This document shows, piece by piece, positions 1-5,076 of a stretch of DNA of 6,946 bases. Origin of the DNA: an uncultured Bacteroidales bacterium (GTDB lineage Bacteria > Bacteroidota > Bacteroidia > Bacteroidales > UBA932); contig CAMCIE010000075.1 of the NCBI GenBank assembly GCA_945874815.1, positions 1-6,946 on the forward strand, in the 5' to 3' direction. The stretch's first letter is position 1; each line of letters starts with the position of its first letter. A program made the position numbers and the translations under genes. The notes below the pieces were generated by a model. That model made no database searches, was not told where the DNA came from, and saw nothing but the letters and a program-made list of their open reading frames with translations.

Positions 1-51
1 CCGACGTGCTTACCGTCCAATGTCTGATGCTGTCAAAACCAAAACATCCCC
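1..51 (-). ncRNA. ssrA: tmRNA (transfer-messenger RNA), 5' end only, cut by window edge
   Basis: On the minus strand the sequence starting at 51 reads GGGGATGTTTTGGTTTTGAC and, after a variable stretch, GGTAAGCACGTCGG. This matches the conserved 5' end of tmRNA: GGGG, a U-rich segment, a GGUUUUGACAG-like tRNA-like D-arm region, then GUAAGCAxGU at the start of the pseudoknot domain. tmRNA rescues stalled ribosomes by acting as tRNA-Ala and then as a short mRNA for a degradation tag. Only about 51 of an expected 350-400 bases are present, so the tag reading frame and the 3' half lie outside the window. The minus strand has no usable reading frame here (a TGA occurs at once after the first ATGs). 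A matching Bacteroidota promoter lies 30 bases upstream, which leaves a short 5' leader for RNase P to remove. Confidence 0.85.
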
Positions 52-80
52 ATTGAAAAGCTTCTTTGCGCTTGGACCTG

Positions 81-111
81 CAAAGGTAGCAATATTGCGT
101 TAATTATCAAA
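81..111 (-). promoter_or_regulatory. Promoter of ssrA (Bacteroidota -33/-7 type)
   Basis: On the minus strand TACCTTTG occupies 88 to 81, an exact TAnnTTTG -7 element. A TTTG -33 element lies at 111 to 108, with a 19-base spacer. The -7 box sits about 30 bases before the mature tmRNA 5' end at 51, so a leader of roughly 20-25 bases is expected. Confidence 0.75.
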
Positions 112-159
112 TATAAGAGCGGCAATTAGTTTCACTTATATCATTAATTGAAATTTTGT

Positions 160-190
160 TTTGTTTTTTGAATGATAATTCCTAAACTTG
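160..190 (+). promoter_or_regulatory. Candidate promoter of the asnB leader transcript
   Basis: TTTG at 160-163, a 19-base spacer, then TAAACTTG at 183-190, one mismatch from TAnnTTTG. Transcription would start near 195-197, almost on top of the leader ATGs at 198 and 201, so the leader peptide would be translated from a nearly leaderless message. No better -7 match was found between the divergent ssrA promoter and the leader ORF. The imperfect box and the very short 5' UTR keep confidence moderate. Confidence 0.5.
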
Positions 191-197
191 CACCACG

Positions 198-275
198 ATG
201 ATGAAGCTAAACAACATAAACGTCAATAATAGCTGGATTAATAATATTAATTCTGCCAATAGCCTTGTGCAATGA
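198..275 (+). CDS. Asparagine-rich leader peptide of asnB (candidate attenuator peptide)
   Basis: A 25-codon ORF starting with ATG ATG and ending in TGA at 273-275. Asn occupies residues 5, 6, 8, 10, 11, 15, 16, 18 and 21, nine of 25, with three Asn-Asn pairs; AAT and AAC are both used. There is one Trp (13) and the last residue is Gln. The next gene makes asparagine, and an intrinsic terminator lies between them. The match between the enriched residue and the product of the downstream enzyme is the hallmark of amino-acid leader peptides such as those of his, trp and leu operons. The peptide should have no function of its own; what matters is ribosome position while reading the Asn codons. 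No Shine-Dalgarno sequence is visible, as is normal in this phylum. Chance enrichment in an AT-rich leader is possible, but the placement and the downstream RNA folds argue against it. Confidence 0.75.
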   Translation: MMKLNNINVNNSWINNINSANSLVQ

Positions 276-330
276 CGTCGGCTCATTCATCTGATCATTT
301 TTGACATGTCTGCCGGCCCCTGAAGGTCGG
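258..330 (+). promoter_or_regulatory. Candidate transcription attenuator of asnB (alternative RNA folds)
   Basis: Four segments can be paired by eye. Segment 1 (258-264, AATAGCC) pairs with segment 2 (280-287, GGCTCATT) with one bulged C. Segment 2 (277-282, GTCGGC) pairs with segment 3 (312-317, GCCGGC), with one G-U, as an antiterminator. Segment 3 (313-318) pairs with segment 4 (325-330) as the terminator. The leader stop codon ends at 275, so a ribosome at the stop covers 277-282 and lets the terminator form. A ribosome stalled at Asn codons upstream leaves 277-282 free to form the antiterminator and asnB is transcribed. The pairings are seen in the sequence; the mechanism is inferred by analogy with classical attenuators. 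Confidence 0.65.
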
Positions 331-337
331 TTTTTTT
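313..337 (+). terminator. Intrinsic terminator in the asnB leader
   Basis: Stem CCGGCC (313-318), loop CCTGAA, stem GGTCGG (325-330) with one G-U pair, followed directly by seven T (331-337) and a further T-rich stretch. It lies 20 bases before the asnB start and after the leader ORF. No other plus-strand gene upstream needs a terminator here, since ssrA runs the other way. Confidence 0.8.
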
Positions 338-356
338 ATTTTAATTCTTTAATAGT

Positions 357-2021
357 ATGTGTGGATTTGTAGGAATTTACGGAATGACGGACCAGTCGGT
401 GGAATGGAGGACCAAAGCCTTGAAAATGTCATCAAGAATCAGGCATCGCGGCCCTGACTGGAGTGGTATATTTTCTGACAAAAGGTGTATTCTTGCCCAT
501 GAGAGGCTAGCCATAGTTGATCCGTTGTCTGGAGGACAGCCCTTGTATTCAAAAGACAGGACAAAAGTCTTGGCTGTAAATGGTGAGATTTACAACCATA
601 AGGCAATTCGCCAGCAGATGGAGGGAGAGTATGAGTTCCAGACGGGCTCAGACTGTGAGGTCATCCTTGCTCTTTATCAGAAGAAAGGCATTGATTTTCT
701 TGAGGATTTGAATGGTATCTATGCTTTTGCACTTTATGATGCCACTCAGGATGCATTACTTGTAGCAAGGGACCCGATTGGTGTCATTCCTTTATATATA
801 GGTCATGATGCGGACGGTACAATATACGTAGCCAGTGAGTTGAAAGCTCTTGAGGGACAATGTGAAGAGTATGAGCCTTTCCTGCCTGGTCATTATTGGT
901 GGAGTAAGGAAGGCAAGATGAAAAAGTGGTACAAGAGGGACTGGTTTGATTTTGATGCAGTCAAAGACAATGGAGCTTCTGCCGAGGATGTCAGGGAGGC
1001 ACTGTGCGAGGCTGTCAAGAGGCAACTTATGTCAGATGTACCTTATGGTGTGCTCCTGAGCGGTGGTCTTGATTCTTCAATAATAAGTGCAGTTGCTGCG
1101 AAATATGCCCAGAACAGGGTCGAGGATGACAGCCAGTCAACTGCTTGGTGGCCAAGGCTTCACAGTTTTGCAGTTGGTCTGAAGGGCGCTCCGGATCTGG
1201 CAAAGGCAAAGGAGATGGCGGACTTCCTCGGCACGGTGCATCATGAAGTGAATTACACTGTCCAGGAGGGACTCGATGCCATCAGAGATGTCATTTACTA
1301 CATTGAAACATACGATGTTACTACAGTGAGGGCTTCCACACCGATGTATCTCCTGGCAAGGGTAATCAAGAGCATGGGCATCAAAATGGTGCTCAGCGGT
1401 GAGGGTTCCGATGAAATCTTCGGAGGATATCTTTATTTCCACAAGGCTCCTTCAGCAAAAGCTTTCCATGAGGAGACAGTCCGCAAGATTGGAAAGCTGT
1501 ACCAGTACGACTGTCTGCGTGCCAACAAGTCGCTTGCTGCATGGGGTGTAGAAGGCAGGGTACCTTTCCTTGACAAGGAGTTCCTTGACGTTGCCATGAG
1601 GCTGAATCCTGAGGCAAAGATGTGTCCGGGCCAGGTGATGGAAAAGAAGATTTTGCGTGAGGCTTTCTCGGACATGCTCCTTCCTTCCGTTGCATGGAGA
1701 CAGAAAGAGCAGTTCTCCGACGGTGTAGGTTACAGCTGGATTGATTCACTGAAAGAAGTTGCGGAGTCTTCTGTGACTGACGAGCAGATGGCACATGCCG
1801 CAGAACGATTCCCGATCAATCCTCCTATGAACAAAGAGGAATACTGCTATCGTTCTATTTTTGAGGAGCATTTCCCGAGCGAGTCTGCCGCCAGGAGTGT
1901 GCCGAGCGTGCCGAGTGTAGCCTGCTCTTCTGCTGTTGCACTGGAGTGGGACGCATCCTTCAAGAACATGAATGACCCAAGTGGACGCGCAGTTTCAGGT
2001 GTCCACAACGACGCATATTAA
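357..2021 (+). CDS. asnB: Asparagine synthetase B, glutamine-hydrolysing
   Basis: Makes asparagine from aspartate, ATP and glutamine in the cytoplasm. The protein has 554 residues, the same length as E. coli AsnB. Residues 1 to about 190 form the class II glutaminase domain: Cys2 is the nucleophile after Met1 removal, RHRGPD lies at 29-34, HERLAIVDP at 48-56, NGEIYNH at 75-81 and GSDCE at 97-101. The synthetase domain follows: PP-loop SGGLDSS at 235-241, SGEGSDEIFGGY at 347-358 and RVPFLD at 401-406. The C-terminus ends in the GRAVSGVHNDAY-like tail of the E. coli type. The start is fixed because Cys must follow Met. The gene stands alone behind an Asn-rich leader ORF and a terminator, which suggests attenuation control. 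A small run near 515-521 (SVPSVPSV) comes from a repeated codon triplet and is otherwise unremarkable. No key residue appears to be missing. Confidence 0.97.
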   Translation: MCGFVGIYGMTDQSVEWRTKALKMSSRIRHRGPDWSGIFSDKRCILAHERLAIVDPLSGGQPLYSKDRTKVLAVNGEIYNHKAIRQQMEGEYEFQTGSDCEVILALYQKKGIDFLEDLNGIYAFALYDATQDALLVARDPIGVIPLYIGHDADGTIYVASELKALEGQCEEYEPFLPGHYWWSKEGKMKKWYKRDWFDFDAVKDNGASAEDVREALCEAVKRQLMSDVPYGVLLSGGLDSSIISAVAAKYAQNRVEDDSQSTAWWPRLHSFAVGLKGAPDLAKAKEMADFLGTVHHEVNYTVQEGLDAIRDVIYYIETYDVTTVRASTPMYLLARVIKSMGIKMVLSGEGSDEIFGGYLYFHKAPSAKAFHEETVRKIGKLYQYDCLRANKSLAAWGVEGRVPFLDKEFLDVAMRLNPEAKMCPGQVMEKKILREAFSDMLLPSVAWRQKEQFSDGVGYSWIDSLKEVAESSVTDEQMAHAAERFPINPPMNKEEYCYRSIFEEHFPSESAARSVPSVPSVACSSAVALEWDASFKNMNDPSGRAVSGVHNDAY

Positions 2022-2030
2022 AGAAAAACG

Positions 2031-2060
2031 CAGTTTTTTCACTTTTTTCGCAAAAAACTG
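2031..2060 (+). terminator. asnB: AT-rich inverted repeat after asnB, possible terminator
   Basis: CAGTTTTTT (2031-2039) and AAAAAACTG (2052-2060) form a perfect 9-bp stem with a 12-base loop, 10 bases after the asnB stop. The stem is followed by CAAAAAAATTT rather than a clean T run, so it is a weak intrinsic terminator on the plus strand. Confidence 0.4.
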
Positions 2061-2069
2061 TCAAAAAAA

Positions 2070-2100
2070 TTTGCAGATCCAACTGAAATAACTACCTTTG
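2070..2100 (+). promoter_or_regulatory. Promoter of the tRNA-Val gene
   Basis: TTTG at 2070-2073, a 19-base spacer and TACCTTTG at 2093-2100, an exact match to the Bacteroidota -33/-7 consensus with the same spacer as the ssrA promoter. Transcription would start near 2106, about 77 bases before the mature tRNA. Confidence 0.75.
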
Positions 2101-2182
2101 CAATCCCAAACAAAAAGGGACAAAGTTCTTTGAAGTTTATTTTTGGAGAAATAACGAAGTAGCCGCCAAAAAGAAACGAAAA

Positions 2183-2257
2183 GGGAGCATAGCTCAGTTG
2201 GTTCAGAGCGTCTGCCTTACAAGCAGAGGGTCGGGGGTTCGACTCCCTCTGCTCCCA
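2183..2257 (+). tRNA. tRNA-Val, anticodon TAC
   Basis: A complete cloverleaf is visible. The acceptor GGGAGCA (2183-2189) pairs with TGCTCCC (2250-2256). The D stem is GCTC/GAGC. The anticodon stem TCTGC/GCAGA encloses the loop CTTACAA, with anticodon TAC at 2218-2220 reading GTA and related valine codons. The T arm has loop TTCGACT. The discriminator is A2257 and CCA is encoded directly after it at 2258-2260. Confidence 0.97.
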
Positions 2258-2260
2258 CCA

Positions 2261-2291
2261 AAAGCGATTCAGGAAACTGAGTCGCTTTTTT
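2261..2291 (+). terminator. Strong intrinsic terminator of tRNA-Val
   Basis: AAAGCGATTCAG (2261-2272), loop GAAA, then CTGAGTCGCTTT (2277-2288): a 12-bp stem with one G-U pair, ending in a run of six T (2286-2291). It begins directly after the encoded CCA. Confidence 0.9.
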
Positions 2292-2297
2292 CGTTTA

Positions 2298-2430
2298 TCA
2301 TCCCGACCAAGAGAAACTACTCAGCCACAGTTGTCATCTCGACCAAGCGAAGATACTCCGCCACAATAGTCATCCCGACTAAGCGAAACTACTCCTCCAA
2401 GAAATGTCATCCCGACTAAGCGAAGCGCAT
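2298..2430. repeat. Four tandem copies of a 36-37 base degenerate repeat
   Basis: Units begin with TCATCCCGACCAAG-like sequence at 2298, 2334, 2370 and 2407, giving periods of 36, 36 and 37 bases. Units 1-3 share the core TCATCYCGAC, AAGMGAARMTACTC and an A-rich tail. Unit 4 keeps the first half and runs into a palindromic element. There are no spacers between copies. Confidence 0.85.
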
Positions 2431-2503
2431 GGAGAGATCTTTATAAAAAGCAGCGATTCTGTAGATTTCTCGACTACGCCCTTCGGGCACCTCTCGAAAT
2501 GAC
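2406..2503. repeat. REP-like palindromic element
   Basis: An imperfect long inverted repeat. GTCAT (2406-2410) pairs with ATGAC (2499-2503), CGA (2413-2415) with TCG (2494-2496), and GAGAGATCT (2432-2440) with AGATTTCTC (2463-2471) with one G-U. A small GCCC-TTC-GGGC hairpin lies at 2478-2488. The general form (GTCAT, CGAC, GGAGAGATCT, AGATTTCTCGACTACG, TCGAAATGAC) resembles a dispersed intergenic repeat I remember from Bacteroidota genomes; this was not checked against any database. Confidence 0.65.
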
Positions 2504-2514
2504 ATAGTCCCAGT

Positions 2515-2678
2515 AACCCGAAAATCACCGTCCACGGCAGAGAATTGTAAGTAGCTGATAATCAATGGGAGTTGCAAAAAAATTGTGGACGGTTCGGTCA
2601 AATTGGCCGAACCGTGAGCACCAGGACCGCCTGCAGAGCTGTGTGAAGGGGGTAAGTGAGGACGGTGATTTTCGGGTT
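2515..2678. repeat. 164-base element bounded by perfect 19-bp inverted repeats
   Basis: AACCCGAAAATCACCGTCC (2515-2533) is exactly complementary to 2660-2678, with 126 bases between. Inside, ACCGTCCAC (2527-2535) can also pair with GTGGACGGT (2585-2593), and ACGGTTCGGTCA (2589-2600) with TGGCCGAACCGT (2604-2615) around a 3-base loop. No convincing ORF lies inside. It could be a MITE-like insertion or a structured RNA; no clear target-site duplication flanks it. Confidence 0.7.
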
Positions 2679-2735
2679 TGGACAATTTGTCCGGAAATTC
2701 GGCCAATCTCCGGATAAGTTTGAGTTTCAGGGAGT

Positions 2736-2768
2736 TTCATCCGGGAAACGGCGCGTTTTCCGGATGAA
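2736..2768. repeat. 15-bp hairpin with 3-base loop
   Basis: TTCATCCGGGAAACG (2736-2750) pairs with CGTTTTCCGGATGAA (2754-2768) with a single G-U, around loop GCG. It is not followed by a T run on either strand, so it does not look like an intrinsic terminator. The stretch from 2679 to 2862 otherwise holds only smaller palindromes (2680-2692, 2805-2822) and no gene I can support. Confidence 0.7.
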
Positions 2769-2862
2769 TTGATCAACTTGTATTAGGGATATGTGTTTTT
2801 GTCATCTTCACAGAAGTGAAGAAGCACCGTAATGTCGAAATCTGGATAAAAGTATATATACG

Positions 2863-2967
2863 AAAAAAGGGTAAGCTTGATACATCGCACCGCTACGACC
2901 TCCTACCCTTGCTGCGGTCAAGCCCTGGGGGAATTCAGAGGGAGCTGGTCGTGTATGACTTACCCGG
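2863..2967 (-). ncRNA. ffs: Signal recognition particle RNA, small bacterial type (4.5S)
   Basis: On the minus strand the transcript carries CCCCCAGGGC, an apical loop and GCAGCAAGGGTAGG, the conserved Ffh-binding hairpin of bacterial SRP RNA. The ends pair: GGGTAAG (2965-2959) with CTTACCC (2875-2869), then ATACA with TGTAT and CGACC with GGTCG. The terminal stem is followed by six T (2868-2863), so the closing helix doubles as the terminator. Length is about 105 bases, normal for the small bacterial type. The RNA joins Ffh to target membrane and secreted proteins co-translationally. A Bacteroidota promoter lies directly upstream; the exact ends are estimates to within a few bases. The apical loop includes TTGA instead of the common GGAA. 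Confidence 0.9.
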
Positions 2968-2969
2968 CA

Positions 2970-2999
2970 CAAAGGTAATCATTTTTTCTTTGACACAAA
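2970..2999 (-). promoter_or_regulatory. Promoter of the SRP RNA gene
   Basis: On the minus strand TACCTTTG at 2977 to 2970 is an exact -7 element, with TTTG at 2999 to 2996 and an 18-base spacer. The predicted transcription start falls on the first bases of the SRP RNA terminal stem. Confidence 0.75.
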
Positions 3000-3071
3000 A
3001 ATTTAATGCAATTTTTGGCATCAAAGGAATATGAAAACCTAAAACTGCTGCAGAAAATGTATTGAAGAATT

Positions 3072-3545
3072 CTAAAGACTGTCAAAAATCAAAGGCAGGA
3101 TATCATCCACTTTGGAGAATTTCCATATCCTCTCGCCACCGACAAGAATCACCTCCATGGGACGGCCACCCCTGGCCTGATACTGGGCCATCACCTGACG
3201 GCAAGCCCCGCAAGGAGTAGCCGGATCGGAACACAGGACTCCGTTCTGTCCTCCCGCAATGGCAATTTTCACCATTGCCTTGTCAGGCCTGTGGGCCCCG
3301 GCATAGAACATTGCAGTCCTTTCCGCACACAATCCAGACGGATAGGCAGCATTTTCCTGATTGGAACCGGTTATGATTTCTCCATCTTCAAGCATCACGG
3401 CCGCACCAACATTGAAGCCGGAATACGGAGCATAGGAACTTGCAGTAGCGCTTATGGCAGCTTCGGCAACCAACCTGTCCTGAGCAGGCAGTTCATCAAT
3501 GGAACTGTACTCGGAATAAGTGATTTTAATCTCTTTGTTTGTCAT
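3072..3545 (-). CDS. cdd: Cytidine deaminase
   Basis: Deaminates cytidine and deoxycytidine to uridine and deoxyuridine in pyrimidine salvage, in the cytoplasm. The 157-residue length fits the homotetrameric small class. Visible motifs are the YAPYSGFNVGAA substrate segment at 38-49, GSNQENAAYPSG at 60-71, CAER at 73-76 and PCGAC at 111-115. The zinc ligands would be Cys73, Cys112 and Cys115, and Glu75 the proton shuttle; all are present. The ATG start at 3545 leaves about 25 residues before the first conserved core, as usual. No Shine-Dalgarno sequence is seen. A minus-strand -7 element (TATATTTG, 3595 to 3588) lies just upstream and interlocks with the mnmA promoter. No clear terminator separates cdd from the SRP RNA gene downstream, so read-through is possible. 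Confidence 0.96.
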   Translation of the reverse strand: MTNKEIKITYSEYSSIDELPAQDRLVAEAAISATASSYAPYSGFNVGAAVMLEDGEIITGSNQENAAYPSGLCAERTAMFYAGAHRPDKAMVKIAIAGGQNGVLCSDPATPCGACRQVMAQYQARGGRPMEVILVGGERIWKFSKVDDILPLIFDSL

Positions 3546-3569
3546 AACAAATCAATTGAATTATCTTTG
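3538..3569 (+). promoter_or_regulatory. Promoter of mnmA
   Basis: TTTG at 3538-3541, a 20-base spacer and TATCTTTG at 3562-3569, an exact -7 element. Transcription would begin near 3575, giving a leader of about 45 bases before the ATG at 3622. The -33 element overlaps the first codons of cdd on the other strand. Confidence 0.7.
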
Positions 3570-3587
3570 CCACGTTAGCAAAGCATA

Positions 3588-3595
3588 CAAATATA
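3588..3595 (-). promoter_or_regulatory. -7 promoter element of cdd
   Basis: Minus-strand TATATTTG at 3595 to 3588 matches TAnnTTTG and would give a start near 3582, about 37 bases before the cdd ATG. No good TTTG -33 element is seen at the right distance. Confidence 0.5.
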
Positions 3596-3621
3596 ATAAA
3601 AATAAAATTAAGAACAGCGCC

Positions 3622-5076
3622 ATGGAGCTCAGAAAGGATAATAATGTGGACAATAGCAAGATAAAAGTATGTATCGGACTCTCCGGAGGAGTCGATTCGA
3701 GCGTTGCGGCCCTGCTCCTGAAACAGGCAGGATACGACGTTTTCGCATTGTTCATGCAAAACTGGCACGATGCCTCGACCACCCTTCATGGAGATTGTGA
3801 ATGGGAGGAAGACCGTTTTGTGGCTGAAATGGTAGCAAGGAAAGTAGGAATTCCGTTCTATTTCGTTGACCTGAGCAAGGAATACAGGGCAAGGGTAGTC
3901 GATTATATGTTCGATGAGTATGAAAAGGGCCGTACTCCCAACCCGGATGTGCTGTGCAACAGGGAGATAAAATTCTCGGCTTTCCTTGAGTGTGCAAAGA
4001 AACTCGGAGCAGACATGGTAGCCACAGGTCACTACTGCAGAAAAATAACTGAAGAGATCGGTGGAAAAACAGTACATCGCATTCTTGCAGGCAGCGATCC
4101 TGGCAAGGACCAGAGCTATTTCCTGTGCCAGCTCACCCAGGAACAACTCTCATACGCGATGTTTCCGATAGGCGACATCCTTAAAAGCGAAGTCCGCAGA
4201 CTTGCCCATGAAGCAGACCTTCAGTCAGCCGACAAGAAAGACTCACAGGGAATATGTTTTGTCGGAAAGGTAGACTTGCCGACCTTCCTCCAGCAGAAGC
4301 TGAAACCGAAAGAAGGAGACGTGGTGGAGGTTTATGACAACTACTTCACAGATAATGAGCAATATAAGTTCATCCACGACACACTCTCCTCCATCCTGTC
4401 ACAAGACGGAGGACAGGTCAAGATGATAACAGATTACATATCCGAAGACAAAGCCACAATTCAAGACCAGTCCGATTGCCCGTTCTCGACGGAGAAAATC
4501 GCCCTGTTGAGCGATGAAGACCTGGCAAGACTCTCAGAACCGGTACAATATGACATCAATTTCGAAACTGAGACCTACCGCAGCGGCAAGAAGCACATCA
4601 AGAAGACCCGCTACAAGGAGAATCCTTTCGGAAAAATAGTCGGAAAACACGACGGAGCCCAGTTCTACACCATCGGACAGCGCAAAGGACTGAACATAGG
4701 CGGACATAAGGACTCGATATTCGTGATCGGAACTGATATTGACAAGAATATAATATATGTCGGAGAAGGCCATACCCATAAAGGACTTTCAAGGAGTTGC
4801 CTGAGGGTAATGCCGGAAGAAATCCACTGGATAAGGGAAGACCTGAAGATGGAAATCGGGGAAATACGACGCTACAGAGTACGAATCCGCTATCGCCAGC
4901 CTCTTCAGGAAGCAACGCTTGTGATGCGTGCCAACGGGCTGTTCATCATATTCGACCAGCCTCAGAGAGGCATCACCCCGGGTCAGTTCGCTGCCTGGTA
5001 CAGCCAGATTGAAGATGGATCACAAGTATCTGTCCGTGAGACTTCTGTCGAAATGATAGGCAGCGGCGTCATATAG
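3622..5076 (+). CDS. mnmA: tRNA-specific 2-thiouridylase MnmA, with a large internal insertion
   Basis: Uses ATP and a persulfide to thiolate U34 in the wobble position of tRNA Lys, Glu and Gln. With the ATG at 3622 the protein has 484 residues. Upstream in-frame starts reach back to 3520, inside cdd and before the promoter, so they are unlikely. Motifs: PP-loop SGGVDSS at 21-27, NPDVLCNREIKF at 107-118 with catalytic Cys112, TGHY at 135-138, DQSYFLCQL at 163-171, SQGICFVG at 208-215 with the second catalytic Cys212, HDGAQFYTIGQRKGL at 343-357, and the C-terminal beta-barrel domain to about 482. E. coli MnmA is near 370 residues; the excess lies mainly between about 238 and 336, a lysine-, aspartate- and serine-rich insertion before the conserved GKIVGKHDGAQF block. 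Both catalytic cysteines are intact, so activity is expected. The 3' end overlaps the convergent flavoprotein gene by 8 bases. Confidence 0.95.
   Translation: MELRKDNNVDNSKIKVCIGLSGGVDSSVAALLLKQAGYDVFALFMQNWHDASTTLHGDCEWEEDRFVAEMVARKVGIPFYFVDLSKEYRARVVDYMFDEYEKGRTPNPDVLCNREIKFSAFLECAKKLGADMVATGHYCRKITEEIGGKTVHRILAGSDPGKDQSYFLCQLTQEQLSYAMFPIGDILKSEVRRLAHEADLQSADKKDSQGICFVGKVDLPTFLQQKLKPKEGDVVEVYDNYFTDNEQYKFIHDTLSSILSQDGGQVKMITDYISEDKATIQDQSDCPFSTEKIALLSDEDLARLSEPVQYDINFETETYRSGKKHIKKTRYKENPFGKIVGKHDGAQFYTIGQRKGLNIGGHKDSIFVIGTDIDKNIIYVGEGHTHKGLSRSCLRVMPEEIHWIREDLKMEIGEIRRYRVRIRYRQPLQEATLVMRANGLFIIFDQPQRGITPGQFAAWYSQIEDGSQVSVRETSVEMIGSGVI

Noticed and set aside
1..60. Minus-strand translation LDGKHV resembling cyclophilin-type peptidyl-prolyl isomerase
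   Set aside because: A TGA stop lies just before it in that frame, and the nucleotide sequence matches the tmRNA 5' end with a promoter at the right distance.
313..337. Terminator of an upstream plus-strand protein gene
   Set aside because: No such gene exists in 1-300; ssrA runs on the minus strand, so the hairpin fits an attenuator.
2198..2419. 73-codon plus-strand ORF with TKRNYSATVVIS-like repeats
   Set aside because: It begins inside tRNA-Val and crosses its terminator; the peptide repeat is a by-product of the 36-base tandem DNA repeats.
2298..2430. CRISPR array
   Set aside because: Copies are contiguous and degenerate, with no unique spacers and no cas genes nearby.
2416..2776. Two minus-strand ORFs of 96 and 83 codons
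   Set aside because: They span the inverted-repeat elements, have low-complexity composition and no recognisable motif or promoter.
2816..3034. 72-codon plus-strand ORF
   Set aside because: It is antisense to the SRP RNA gene, whose conserved hairpin and promoter explain the sequence.
3520..3621. N-terminal extension of MnmA by 34 residues
   Set aside because: The region lies within cdd and upstream of the mnmA promoter; the ATG at 3622 gives a family-like N-terminus.
3526..4146. 206-codon minus-strand ORF opposite mnmA
   Set aside because: It is a shadow of the well-supported mnmA frame and overlaps the cdd start; no family features.
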